Assembly: GCA_944474755.1 (NCBI GenBank)
Contig: OX104113.1
Coordinates: 25,176,432-25,240,431, forward strand
Direction of reading: 5' to 3'
DNA from: Limnoperna fortunei
Lineage: Eukaryota > Mollusca > Bivalvia > Mytilida > Modiolidae
Length of the DNA: 64,000 nt
Each line of letters starts with the position of its first letter. The stretch's first letter is position 1. Under the pieces are notes generated by a model. It did not search any database and was not told where the DNA came from. It saw only the letters and a list, made by a program, of their open reading frames with translations. Below are positions 11,841 to 22,479 of this stretch, one piece after another. A program made the translations under genes and the position numbers.

Positions 11841-12229
11841 GAGATATCGCATTAATATGCAATTATGTACATCTTTAATTCTTCTTATAAGATCAGGACA
11901 AAAAAACGTATTTTAAAGCTTGAAGGATTTAACAAATACGAAAAACTGTAATTGAAATATTTTCTTTAGTATTAAATTTGCCATTTTATCACTTACAACA
12001 TGAACTATATTGTAGAGTATGGTTTTTACCTTCTTGCCCAATTTACCCGAAAACAATTATATATCATTAAGAGATAATAAGAAGATATCGAACATATGAC
12101 AATATGAACGTCTAAAATTCGTATAACAGACTTATCATGTAAAAGCGCACTAAAAATTATCTGATTTCAGACTGACACAATTAAACACTTGGTCTTTAGT
12201 TTAAAGTTTATAACAGCTGCCATTCTATG

Positions 12230-12239
12230 TTTGTTGCAG
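12230..12239 (+). other. Candidate 3' splice acceptor just upstream of the HEPN gene start
   Basis: TTTGTTGCAG followed by ACA-ATG puts an acceptor-like site 3 nt before the chosen ATG at 12243, as expected if the coding exon is preceded by a 5' untranslated exon. A second acceptor-like site (CTGATTTCAG, ending 12170) would add 24 codons with a hydrophobic stretch (SLKFITAAILCLL) but no upstream in-frame ATG. I prefer the nearer site. Confidence 0.45.
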
Positions 12240-12242
12240 ACA

Positions 12243-13244
12243 ATGACACAACAGGAGCAGAAAGAGAGAGAATATTTTCTACGACATGCTATTCGTGTCG
12301 TCGACCATTCCAAAGATTCTTTGATATCACTTTTTGATTTAGATTTACAAAACAAACACTTGACTTTTGAACAATTTTTAAACCAAAACCAACATGATAT
12401 ATATCACCTGTGCTATAATAACGGAAAGTGCTGTAGATGTTGTCCTGGATATGTCCCACTTTCCCGTAATAGAGTTGTATTTCCTCCTCAGTTAGAAATC
12501 TTGTATGACAAACATAGCAAGCTAACGGGTCACAGCTCATTAAAAAGATCTAGTAACTTTTGTTGCAGTAAAGCAAAATCTGGAATTTCTACAAACGTGC
12601 TTGATCTGACGTTAACCCGATGTCTACTCATTAATTTCTGTATTGAAGTTTTCTGGTACAGCTGTTTACAGTCTCAGGGTATAACTTTAGAACAGTTCTT
12701 GAATACGAACAAACATGTCATCTATCATCTCTGGCAGTACAATTCTCCATGTTGCCTTTGTCCGAATCATTTTAAGTTCCCGTCAAGTCAACAACTAATC
12801 GTCCAATCACAATGGAACAACATATTTACTGCTATAACAGTACCATGCAGTATTCACAGGAAGCGGCCTAATTCTGGAACAGTAAGCACCATTTGCTCTG
12901 CCTCAGCCCCACCAGGCATCACAGTAAGCCAACTAAATCTAACATTACAACAGAAAATTTTGGAGTTTTGCTGTTCCGTAAGAAAATCTCTTGATGTTTT
13001 AGTCGATATAAGAAATCAAGGATACGGACACATCAGGGAAGCTAGAATATCAGACGTTGAATATCAGAGATATAAGAAAGACATTGAAGATGCTATAATT
13101 GAAATAGCACGAGTATGTGGCAGTGAACAAGAAGTAAAACAGAAGCTCCTGGATGTCGAGATTAGAACCTTAGACATGACATTGTTAATACAGTATCAAA
13201 GTTCTCTATTAGATATTTACAGTATCAATAAGGAAGTTTTAAAG
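12243..13244 (+). CDS. DZIP3-like HEPN domain protein, exon with start codon (334 codons)
   Basis: The first and largest recognised coding exon, beginning MTQQEQKEREYFLRHAIRVV at ATG 12243 and ending phase 0 at ..INKEVLK before a consensus donor GTAAGT (13245). Two internal repeats of about 100 residues are visible. Residues 40-133 have LTFEQFLNQNQHDIYHL then CCRCCP and a distal C..GIS..LDLTLTR..NFC. Residues 147-244 have ITLEQFLNTNKHVIYHL then CCLCP and C..GIT..LNLTLQQ..EFCC. The C-terminal part (about 228-295) resembles the DZIP3-like HEPN domain, with an R-x5-H motif at R257-N-Q-G-Y-G-H263 followed by REARISDVEYQRY. HEPN R-x4-6-H motifs can be RNase centres. In molluscs this family is often fused to signalling domains and is thought to act in innate immunity; that role is family knowledge and inference. 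Composition is clearly coding compared with its surroundings. Confidence 0.85.
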
Positions 13245-13868
13245 GTAAGTTTCATAAAATTAAGAGATATTGTTGAGTAACTCTTTCAATGAAAAGTACA
13301 ATTGTTGTAATAAATACAAAATGCTTCAGAACATATTTGCAAAACTGCAAAATCTGTCAAGCATAACGAAACTTAAATTCATCTATCATTCTATCATGAC
13401 AGGTATGACAAATGTAAGCATTGTATTGATAATCTAGGATAATGACCAATAATCCAAGATTATGGCCAGTTAGTCATACGATAACAGAGGCTGTCTATAA
13501 TTGTCACTCGTGAAAGTGAATTAAACGAAGCATTTCTTAGTAGGTCGACTTACAATACGTTTAAAAATGTAATCTATGATAATTATTCATGAACTTGAAT
13601 TCAAGGAAATAATCATTGCTTTCTATGCTTATAATTCAGTTTGCGTTATAAAATCGATTTATTATTATCAGTCATAATGTATATTCTGATCTATAAACCT
13701 ATAGCAACTCATCTCAAACCGAATTATTTCGATTGAATTTTTTCACCAGTGATAGTAGAAAGTGTCAGCTACCTTTAAGTCAGTCGGCAATTATCTCACA
13801 TTATCACGTTCAGTGTCTACTAAATATTTGAGCAATACAGAAAATTATGTCTGTGACATATAATATGT

Positions 13869-14045
13869 TTTTTGTTTGTTTGTTTGAATGGTGTTTTAAC
13901 GCCACTTTCAGCAATTTTTAAGCTATGTCATGGCGTCCAGTTTTTATTGGGGGAGGAAGCCGGAGTACCCGGAGAAAACCCCCGACCTGCGGTAGGAAAA
14001 CTAGAAATCCTTGTCAATTAAGATTGGAGTCATATAATATGACCA
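13869..14045 (+). mobile_element. SINE-like bivalve dispersed repeat, plus-strand copy (intronic)
   Basis: The most complete of three copies: GTTTGTTTGTTTGAATGGTG, CGCCACTTTCAGCAATTTTT, CATGGCGTCCAG, GGGGGAGGAAGCCGGAGTAC, CGGTAGGAAAACT and CAATTAAGATTGGAGTCATA. It lies in the sense orientation within the intron. Confidence 0.72.
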
Positions 14046-14939
14046 CGTGCTAAATATCGTTACAGAAAAACCACTACTTTCACTCGATTTTCTATGTCAA
14101 ATTGCTACAACCCAAAATATCGCTCACCGAAACCTAACTCGAACTTAGTGCCTTACCTAGACTAGTTACATTGTGGATTCACAAAATGACTTGGGGGGAG
14201 GGGTGTTCGGGAACATTTTGAAAGCAATAGTGCAATTGATGAATTTTGGAGAATTATAATTGCTTTATTAGTACTGAAAATGGACAGTTTATTGATTGCA
14301 GGGATAAATTGCCATTTTTTTTCAAAATCATGTGATCAGCCGCGTCCACGCATATAGGCAGCTACACCCTTGAAACCCGGTCTGTAATGATATTTAAAGG
14401 CCACCAAATTATTTGGGATTCCAGGTGACTGTGTCATATCTTTGGAACAGTCTATTAAGGTAGTGGGACCTTATTTTACTGTTCACTTTAATTTACATAA
14501 ATGTTATTCATTAAAGCAATACATATGTCTTCTGATTGAGTTTATTTTAGGCATTTATAATAGTATTTTTAATGTTTAAATATGGCACTCGTTTTTGACG
14601 ACATTACACTTTTTAACCAATTTTTGCAACAGTGAGCCCATCAGTTCTCAGGATTTAATTTTAAATGAATAAAACCAGCATGATGTCTTGTTTCTTAAAA
14701 TATATGTTTCATCTCAAGTTCATAAAGGGAAACTTATATGCTGTTCATTTTACCAAAAAATAACTGAAAACTAAGCAAAAAAATGCCATAAATGATACAG
14801 TAAAATATTAGAAGTTAATATTTACTGAAGAAACACACATGGTTTCAAAGTTCACTGTTTGTCCATGTTAAACATTAAAATTTTAAATTTCTGATAAATG
14901 CAGCTCAGTGTTGCAATTTGCAATTTTGTTATTTAGACA
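14046..14939. other. Intronic, no recognisable feature
   Basis: AT-rich intron sequence with no long frame and no clear repeat. Confidence 0.45.
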
Positions 14940-15400
14940 TCCGTAAAAAGCAGTTGTCGGCCATATTGTGGGAGCAATATTTACTACTGCCTTCTGGTAA
15001 ATTATCTTTAAGTATACCTACTTTACAGGGACTAGACTATATTTGTTACAAAAAAATTTCCATTGTTGTGAAGGAAAGCATTTTCTCAGAAATTTGATTC
15101 AAACTTGGAGAAAACTGCTGTTTTATTGGTAGTAAATTGCTGTTTTCGGCCATATTGTGGCAGCCATTTTGAGTGAGGCATTGTTGTAAAAAACATTAAG
15201 GTATACCTATCTTACTGAGACTTGGACATATGTATTGAAAATAAATATATTTTTGTTGTAAAGCAAAGCATTTGCTTATAAATTGAACTCAAACTAAGAG
15301 AAAAAGCCGTTTTTGTCTCAGTAAATTGCAGTTGTTGGTCTTGTTGCAGCATCCATATTGAATTTGGCATTGTGGTACAAGTCGTTAAATATTCAATGTA
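14940..15400. repeat. Degenerate tandem repeat, about 189 bp x 2.4 (intronic)
   Basis: GCAGTTGTCGGCCATATTGT at 14950, GCTGTTTTCGGCCATATTGT at 15139 and GCAGTTGTTGGTCTTGTTG at 15328 are spaced 189 bp. In the first two copies the later block (TTAAG(T/G)TATACCTA and ACTAGAC/ACTTGGAC) recurs at matching offsets. The copies are well diverged. Confidence 0.65.
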
Positions 15401-15949
15401 GTTTATATTTTTATGGATTTAAATATTTTGTTGATCACGTGAATAATTTCGTCAAAAATGTATTGTAAAATATGTCCTATATCACATTTTTAATAAAAAT
15501 ATGTGGTGCCACTGTTAAAAAAACGCTTTTGTTAGGATTTTGGACAAGAACAGTTTTAGACGAGAAGATTAAGGTCATTAACGGTGGATGTTTTTTGCAG
15601 TTCCCAATACAAAGTCAATAAAAAGTTACAAAAAATACAAGGCCTAAATAACCCCTCAAGTTGGGTTTCAGCCCATTTTGATAATGAATACATGTGTACA
15701 ATAAAAAAAATTGCCAAAATTGTCATCTTTAAACTTGCATCACTTTTTTATTTGTAGGCCGATTTTCAGTCTGTTTTTTTGTCTTGATGCTATGATTTTT
15801 ACTAAGATGGAATATAGGGAAATTTTTCTCATGGAATCCCTACCAAATAAAAGAGAAATAAAAACAAATACTTTAAAGTTGTAAAAATATGCAAAATACT
15901 AGGAGAGTTGTCAACACACCTCCAACTCCGGCGGCCATCTTATCCTAAA

Positions 15950-16980
15950 AGTTTAGTTCATTCGCATGCAACAATATATGCAGACTATACACCACAAGAC
16001 GTCAGTGAGAAATAAATAAATGTGATTGAAAGAAAGTTTAAAGAAGATCTTGTCAACTCAATCAACTGGATGAAGTGTAACAAACTTACAATGAATTTGA
16101 AAAAGTCTCAATGCTTGCTTATTGGGACAAAACAGAGACTATCAAATTGCAGAAAAATGTGTATAAACATTGATAGCATTGTATTAGAAACTGTTGAAAA
16201 CTCAAAACTATTAGGAGTTAATATTGATTGTTACTTATCATGGTCTGACCATATTGACATTTTGGCTTAGAAAATTTCAAAGAAAATTGGTGTGTTAAAG
16301 CGTCTAAAGAGTTTCATGTCTTCTCAAGCTCTACTTAAAGACTACAACTCAGTTATTTTTCCACATTTCAACTATTGCTGTACCAAAAGGTCAAATGCAA
16401 AGTGTGTAAAGAATGCTCATAAATTTCTTAAGTTACAAAAAAAGCTGCACGAATCATTTTAAATGTCCAAGATATACTATATATGACACCATCAGATGTA
16501 CTAATCAATCAATTGCAATTAATGCCAATAACTGATTTTTTTGTATTCATAAAAGTTATTCTTGTATTTAAAGCATTGCATCAATTAACACGTACTTAAA
16601 TGTTTTTAAATTTGTCAATCAAATTAGTTCCAGAACTACCAGACAGAGTGAAACAAACTTGCTATATGTACCAAGAGTTAGAACTGAATATTTTAAAAGA
16701 TCTTTTGTTATATCAGGGAGTTTGCTTTGGAACAATATGCTACAAAATTTAATAAATTGCTCAACCTTAGAAAATTTCACAAAGGCATACCTAGAAAACT
16801 TTTTATGAATGCTACATAAGATAATAGTATTTTTAACTCTGTAATATTGTATTTTCTATTCTGTTAGGTATTGTTTTAAATGTGTCGTATTCTTTATGTT
16901 GTAAATATGTTAAGAAATACAGGACCATATTGTAAACTAGTCCTCGGACTAAATATGCTATTCTGTTTAAATAAAGGAGA
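15950..16980 (+). mobile_element. 5'-truncated LINE, reverse transcriptase C-terminal half (intronic)
   Basis: The translation starts at the RT catalytic box region as TIYADYTPQDVSEK near 15970, where the expected YADD has lost its second Asp. It then gives a clean run at 16022-16270: CNKLTMNLKKSQCLLIGTKQ and SKLLGVNIDCYLSWSDHI, the standard block after the RT palm in LINEs. After a stop it continues as KKIGVLKRLKSFMSSQALL, YNSVIFPHFNYC, then VPRVRTEYFKRSFVISGSLLWNNM and ends near 16808. About 170 bp of 3' untranslated sequence ends in AATAAAGGAGATTA and then a (TAA)n tract. It is a dead copy, in sense orientation in the intron. (TAA)n tails are known from I-like elements, but I do not assign the clade firmly. 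Confidence 0.85.
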
Positions 16981-16981
16981 T

Positions 16982-17035
<54 letters not shown>

Positions 17036-17056
17036 TATTATAATTATTATTATTAT

Positions 17057-17118
<62 letters not shown>

Positions 17119-17147
17119 TATTATTATTATTATTATTATTATTATAC
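16981..17147. repeat. (TAA)n / (ATT)n microsatellite at the LINE 3' end
   Basis: A run of TAA triplets switches to TTA triplets, back to TAA, then to TTA again (16984-17146), so it is a compound, self-complementary tract. It abuts the LINE 3' end and probably grew from its tail. Confidence 0.95.
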
Positions 17148-17214
17148 AAGGAAGGTAGATATAAAATAGCCAGAAACTAACTTGTAAAAACTTTGATGTC
17201 ATTTATCCTTTCAG

Positions 17215-17338
17215 GAAATCTCGAGTCTTTCATCATTGGTCGAAACAAATACAAAAGCTGTAGAACATCTTGGATCAAAAATACCAAAAATGGAAGCCGA
17301 AATACAGAGAAGTGTGAAGGAATATTTAGAACAAAGTG
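17215..17338 (+). CDS. HEPN gene, second exon (41 codons plus 1 nt)
   Basis: The exon begins phase 0 after the acceptor ..TCCTTTCAG and reads EISSLSSLVETNTKAVEHLG, then SKIPKMEAEIQRSVKEYLEQS. It ends with one extra base (phase 1) before the donor GTAAGT at 17339. The sequence is hydrophilic and probably helical or coiled-coil, as expected for a linker between the HEPN domain and a further module. Members of this family commonly continue into another domain after a phase-1 junction. I could not identify the next exon in the remaining window, so the gene's 3' end is unresolved. Confidence 0.72.
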
Positions 17339-17755
17339 GTAAGTGTTTCGAAGTGAAAAGGTGTGTTTAGAGAGATATCACTAGTTATCGCTATTTCGCA
17401 GTATTTTCCTTTGATCTTGATGAGAGGTTTTATCTAAAATTAAGTATGTATTTAGTAAAAATTTGAAAAAATATCGATTGATACAAGCGGTGTGATAAAA
17501 AACCTTGTATCATCTATATATGTGATACAAGATGTACTTTTGTCGGAACTACTTCTTGACGTCACAATGAATGGTACAACCAATGATTCGTTGACTGACT
17601 TTCATTATTTGAATGAAATATGACGTCATAATGCGTGTGACGTTAGGGACTATATTTTATAAACCAATGCTCCGTTGAATGTTAAATTTAAAAAAATTGT
17701 AAACATTCAGTTTTGTTCTGCTCTTTGTATACTTCTTAATTTTAGATAAACTTAT
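17339..17755. other. Probable intron sequence, nothing recognised
   Basis: Follows the donor of exon 2. It contains two TGACGTCA/TGACGTCAT words (17557, 17622) and a small hairpin around TTGTATCA..TGATACAAG (17502-17530), and no coding sequence. Confidence 0.4.
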
Positions 17756-17912
17756 TACATACATTTAAGTGTAGGTACAACTACCTGTACCACGTCTCGA
17801 CAGTTGCATACATTCCGCATCACAACTCGACGCTGCGCGTCTCGTAGTGATACGAATGTACACAACTGTCTCTACGTGATACAGGTAGTTGTACCTACAC
17901 ATAATGTATGTA
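17756..17912. repeat. Near-perfect palindrome, 157 bp
   Basis: TACATACATT..AAGTGTAGGTACAACTACCTGT at the left end matches in reverse ACAGGTAGTTGTACCTACAC..AATGTATGTA at the right. The pairing continues inward (GACAGTTG/CAACTGTC, CATTCG/CGAATG, GCATCAC/GTGATAC) almost to the centre. It is a MITE or hairpin element with no coding content. Confidence 0.85.
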
Positions 17913-18520
17913 ATGTATATTTATCTATCCCATCCTACTCTACTAGCGTGAGATTATATCAGTTACCTACGTTATTTAATTTAGTTTAGTTTAAACACAT
18001 TTTATTTGCTCAAATTTGCAAATAGGATAAGACAAAAGTTAGACAAACTTATGAAGTCTTCTCCAAATATACAATATGTTACAAAAGAACATTTATGGAG
18101 CATGCATACAACTGAATACAATATATATATATATTATATGTGTAAGATAAGATCTGTACAATACATGAGATAAATGGAATGTACCAGAAAAAAAATTAGC
18201 AAAAATAATCGAATAATTAGAGAATAACGGGGGGGGGGGGGATGATGAATTGTGTGCTTCAAGAACTCTGTGTACAAGTTATTAATCAACGTGGAATCTT
18301 TTTGAACCTTTGATATACTCAAATACACGTTTAAAAACTTGTTTGTTCTGCTTAGTGGACAATAACGGGTAACCACATGTTAAAAGTTCTAGATTTATTG
18401 GACAATAATTGGGCAGCCAGGAAAGGTTCTCAAATAATATTACATATGGTGTGTTAAGTCCTAATTTTGATTGGTTCGTGTAGACAATGTCCCCCCAAAA
18501 TATTCTGTGTATATATTCTA

Positions 18521-18612
18521 TTTCTAAAGCATATTTAAGGCTTGTTACTATTTTTAAAGCATATTTAAGGCATGTTACTATTTATAAAGCATATTTAAGG
18601 CTTGTTTCTAAA
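18521..18612. repeat. Tandem repeat, 30 bp x about 3
   Basis: AAAGCATATTTAAGG recurs at 18526, 18556 and 18586 within units ending CTTGTTACTATTT. It lies inside the LINE's 3' region. Confidence 0.85.
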
Positions 18613-18693
18613 AATAGATCCAGATATACTCATCCGACTCATTATTCTAAATTTAAATAAATAGAGAAAAATTCATATGTAGTATAACAATTA

Positions 18694-18821
18694 AGGACTT
18701 TTTACTCTGTCAATACGTAGTTATATGGACCTGTAGAAAAATATTGACCTCGGACTTCGTCCTCGGTCAATATTTTCCTCCACGGTCCATATAACTACGT
18801 ATTGACCTCGTAAAAAGTCCT
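18694..18821. mobile_element. Hairpin MITE with TA target duplication, inserted in the LINE
   Basis: AGGACTTTTTAC..CAATACGTAGTTATATGGAC pairs with GTCCATATAACTACGTATTG..GTAAAAAGTCCT over nearly the whole length. The centre is ATTGACCTCGG-ACTTCGT-CCTCGGTCAAT. TA flanks both ends (18692-18693 and 18822-18823). The length of about 128 bp, full-length palindrome and TA duplication fit a Tc1/mariner-type MITE; the family is inference. Confidence 0.78.
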
Positions 18822-20045
18822 TATTTGATAAATATGTCTCTGATGATGTTATATTTAAAACATGCAAAGAAATAATGATACGAATCTTCACGGTTAGATC
18901 CGCAGCATAGGATGAATCAGAAATAATATTAACTTTGTAAAGATCAAAGTTTAAAAATGAAGCTAACCATCTTAGCTGAAGAAGCTCAGCTGGGTTAGGA
19001 CAATATTAAATGTACGCTGTCCATATTCATAATGCTTCGGAACTTTTATACATGGGTTCATGTTTTTTAGTTCGGATTTGAATTTAAAGATAGAATCGAC
19101 ATTACGGATCGACATATCCAAACTGTTCCTCTGTCGAATACCGGTAGTTGATGGTATGAATGATTCGTTAGTCAGGGACAGTCTACAATAAGGGGTCATA
19201 ATGTTATTACCGTTACGCATGGGATACAACGAAGTGCTTTGTATAGTTGGTGGTATTAGATAACACAGATATTCTGGTGCAGTGCTATGTTGTATATTAT
19301 AAAACATTTGTAGCTTTCTACAGTTTCAGTATAAATATTAGTTGTATTAGTAAAACTTGGTAGACCTGTGACAGTAGCTAGAGTTTATTACAGTAACCTA
19401 CACCAACGTTGTCCCAAACTTCACAGGCATACTCGAAAAGGGGTCTTATAAAGACTAAATAGATTTTATAGGTTTTTACGACTAAGTTTGTATTTAAGCT
19501 TCCTTAGTACATTTAGGTGCATTGAAACACTACATATAATATTTTCAATATGTATGTTCCACTTAGCATCACTGCTAAAAGTGACTCCTAGATGTTAATG
19601 AAAAGTAGTAACTGGAATATCTATATTATTTAATGAAAATCTCATTTCTGGCTGTGATATATTTGAAAATAACATAATTTCTGATTTTTTCAGGGTTAAA
19701 AGACATTAACCATTTTCTTGAACAATCGTTGAGCTCTCTTAGATCGTAATCAATCACAGATTGTATCTGTGAAACGTCCCGACTAGAGTAGCTTAACGAG
19801 TGTCGTCAGCAAAAAGTCTGCAAAGAGAGACTAGATTTTCGGCTATATCATAAATATAAATGATAAATAATAATGGACCTAATACCGATCCCCGAGGAAC
19901 ACCAGCAGTCACATTACAAAGCACAGAAGATTATTGCTTTATAACTACTCTTTGCTGCCTATTTTTTAAATAGTTTTTAAACCATTCTTATAAATTTCCA
20001 TTTACACCATACGATTTCAATTTATGTAATAACCCTTTATGCCCG

Positions 20046-20436
20046 GGTGTAAGGAAATTGTACCACTGGAAAGTATTTCTGTTCATCCTGATGCGGAGAA
20101 ATAGGCGGAAATAACCGAGGTGATCCGATTGTATCATAACGTCAAGAGACAATGACGTCAAGTTCCGATTTCATTTATGCGAGTCTGTGTGAACGTAGGG
20201 TATCTGCAGTGTTGGAAATAAAGTAAAAATACAAATATAAAGGACAGAATTTGAAATATTCCTTTGTGGAAAAACGTACAGTGGTACTCTAGAACATCAA
20301 ATACGCACAAACAATACATCCTGCAACGTTATCAACGCAAGGGTGAAAGGGGGGGGATGGGATTTGTACCGAGGGGTAACCAACCAATCTAATGTCCGCA
20401 GTTGTTGCAAGCCGAGAGATAAGGGTCATTTTTCGC
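20046..20436. other. No gene recognised; weak terminal repeat GTACCACTG
   Basis: A 9-bp inverted match GTACCACTG (20060) / CAGTGGTAC (20279) brackets about 230 bp without coding content. It is too weak to call an element. A run of nine G follows at 20351. Confidence 0.35.
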
Positions 20437-20540
20437 TGCATTTTCTCGTCGTCTCATCTTAGGGCTGTCGAAGGTTTAATGAGATAAAATGCATCATCTT
20501 AGGGCTGTCGCCCTTTGATGAGATAGCGACGAGAAATGCA
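20437..20540. repeat. Palindrome, about 104 bp
   Basis: TGCATTTTCTCGTCG..TCTCATCTTAGGGC faces GCCCTTTGATGAGATA..CGACGAGAAATGCA. It also contains a direct repeat, CATCTTAGGGCTGTCG, at 20455 and 20503. Confidence 0.75.
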
Positions 20541-20722
20541 TCTTGTTTAAAAAAAAAACCGTAAAGTCTTCAATTAACACATGGTTTGGACAAGTACATA
20601 CAATTCGGAGGAGAAACCCTTTAGTTAATAAATATATAATATGGAGTAGGCATTGCCGAAATTCGAGCTCAGACAATATTATTTATTATTGCTGACATAA
20701 AGAAATACAAGATATAAAAGCC

Positions 20723-21062
20723 AGCGGTCCGATTTTCTTATATGGACTGATAGCTAACAGTCCATATCAGAAAAATTGAACCGCTTGAATAATTCCTCTT
20801 CCTTTTTCTATTTTTCCATATAATGGCTACTAAAAAATCAAAACACTACACAGAAAAATACCAGATGAAGAAAAACGGACCTTTTATCCAAAAAAAAGAA
20901 AGAAATACTGAAAAAAATACATGCACAAATTTATCAATGGATTTACGATTTTTCATTGCAATAAACAGAATAGTTGATTATTTATCATCGGGTCATGAAA
21001 TGGACCAAGAAACTGATATGAACCTGGCCTTCGACTCTGGCCATATCAATTTCGTGGTCCAT
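20723..21062. repeat. Pair of related hairpins bracketing 210 bp
   Basis: Hairpin one (20723-20785) has arms AGCGGTCCGATTTTCTTATA / AGAAAAATTGAACCGCT with TATGGACTG/CAGTCCATA inside. Hairpin two (21000-21062) has arms ATGGACCA..AACTGATATG / CATATCAATTTCGTGGTCCAT. Both use GGTCC/TCCATATCA words, so they may be two ends or two copies of one element. A 94-codon plus-strand frame at 20823-21107 runs partly into hairpin two and has no known motif. Confidence 0.55.
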
Positions 21063-22479
21063 ATCACCGCCCTTGGGCAGTCCAGATTTTGTGATTGCCA
21101 TCAATAACATGAACTATATTCTGTAATTAATGTTTTTAAAATTCAGCTCACAATTCCTTGTTTTACTTTGTTCATTATCCCCGTCCAGATATTTGTATTC
21201 ACTTCCGTTGCTGAGGGGTGGATCAAGGAGAAATAGTTCAAAGTGTACTTAGCTACCATGAATGAACAGAATTTTGCGACGAGAATGTCAACCATTCAAG
21301 CTGAGTGAAAAATCAAGATAGAATATAACTTTGGACTGCAAAAAATACTTGACTTATATCAATTTTTTATTCAATGATAAATAATTTTGATATTCTATTT
21401 ACGGAAGTTAATAATAGAGGAAGACCATTTTAACCGGCTGGTACATGGACTTTCGGTGATATCGCTAACGATAAGCGTACCTTTGAAATATCGAAAACCA
21501 GAATAAAAGGCTATTTGTGTATACAATTTCGACCAGAATAAAAAATATGAATACAAGAAGATAATAACAAAATACCGAACACTGATGAAACTGTCAAAAC
21601 AGACAATCCACAAATCAAAGTCCGAGAAACCGGCAACTCTAGAACCAACAACCAAAAATATAGTAACTACAGCAATGGACCTGATTTGGTACAGGCATTT
21701 CAAAAGAAATGGTGGGTTAAACCAGGTTTTATGGCATGCCAAACCTCCCGCTTTCATTACTGTAGTATTTGAGTTCTTTAGTTGATTAAAAGGGATAGGT
21801 ATCATACACCACTAGTCACTAATAGGTCTATCAAACAATTGTCTTAGAGCACGTTCACTGTACACTGAATTCAAAAATTGCCTTAATTGGGTAAACTATC
21901 TGTAACCATATTTTCAAACTAGATAGAATATTTTTCGACAAGGAAGTGGTATTTATGGTAAAACTTATTGATAATTCAGGATTCCGGAGTATGCCGTCTT
22001 TTGTAAGCTGCAATAAATAAATGTCATGTCCATAATTTAGTCAGTTGAACCACTTGAACATTAGTTTTAATGCCATTACCTTTATGATTAATACATGACA
22101 AAAGAATTACACGTGCACAATTTTAGAAATAGGTAATTCAAACAAGTCCCAACTGCAGGACTAAGCTTAACATAGGACCTCTTGGGAGAAAAGTTCAAAT
22201 GCCTTCTTTTTAGAAATTGCAATTCTGATTCTTAACGAATGTTGGTTAGATACAGTTCTTACGAATGGTATGTTTATTATTTCGATCTAAAATCTGAAAT
22301 GCTTGTTACGCAAGCCTTTATGTAATATAACAACCTAATGCGATTATTTATGCTTACCTCGACATCATTTTTCAGCCAATCTAAAATTGAAAAGATAATT
22401 TTGCATGCATTTTTTGTATCAGATTATCTTTCTGTTATAGCTGCCATATTGTCTAGATGTTCTGTATATTGCATTGATT
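21063..22479. other. No gene supported; 136-codon frame unassigned
   Basis: A minus-strand frame at 21395-21805 (136 codons) has hydrophobic stretches, and an overlapping plus-strand 66-codon frame at 21585-21785 is rich in Lys/Thr. Neither shows a motif I recognise, splice support or coding-like composition. They could be a fragment of an unidentified repeat. The rest of the stretch is plain AT-rich DNA. Confidence 0.35.

Larger units (their letters stand above)
13245..17214 (+). other. Intron of the HEPN gene, 3.97 kb
   Basis: Bounded by AAG|GTAAGT at 13244/13245 and by a pyrimidine-rich acceptor (ATTTATCCTTTCAG) ending at 17214. Joining the flanks keeps the frame at phase 0 and continues a Glu/Lys/Ser-rich helical sequence. 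The intron contains a SINE-like repeat (13869-14045), degenerate 189-bp repeats, a truncated LINE and a (TAA)n tract. Boundaries are by consensus only, without transcript evidence. Confidence 0.72.
18290..20045 (-). mobile_element. Second LINE, 5'-truncated, minus strand, interrupted by a MITE
   Basis: Read on the minus strand from 20045: GHKGLLHKLKSYGVNG, WFKNYLKNRQQRVVI, then VTAGVPRGSVLGPLLFIIYI (about 19915-19850) and LFADDT (about 19815-19798), the classic RT blocks with an intact ADD. Later parts are PSTTGIRQRNSLDMSIRNVDSIFKFK (about 19160-19075), a C-terminal Cys/His region near 18930-18870, and after the MITE insertion ILFENLSWLPNYCPINLELL and QNKQVFKRVFEYIKGSKRF (about 18450-18290). 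Several stops and frameshifts make it inactive, but it is much better preserved than the LINE at the left edge. The protein is cut sharply at its 5' end, typical of LINE 5' truncation. It is distinct from the intronic LINE. Confidence 0.88.

Noticed and set aside
12189..12242. Upstream extension of the HEPN protein with a hydrophobic segment that could be a signal peptide
   Set aside because: There is no in-frame ATG and an acceptor-like site sits just before ATG 12243. The extension begins at a TTG.
16880..17158. Poly-Asn/poly-Ile frames on both strands
   Set aside because: Pure translation of the (TAA)n/(TTA)n microsatellite.
20823..21107. 94-codon plus-strand frame starting MATKKSKHYTEKYQ
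   Set aside because: Its second half runs into a hairpin repeat (21000-21062) and it has no recognisable domain.
21395..21805. 136-codon minus-strand frame with hydrophobic stretches
   Set aside because: No motif, no splice support and an overlapping opposite frame. The hydrophobic look is what antisense reading of Lys/Thr-rich AT-rich DNA gives. A protein search would be decisive.
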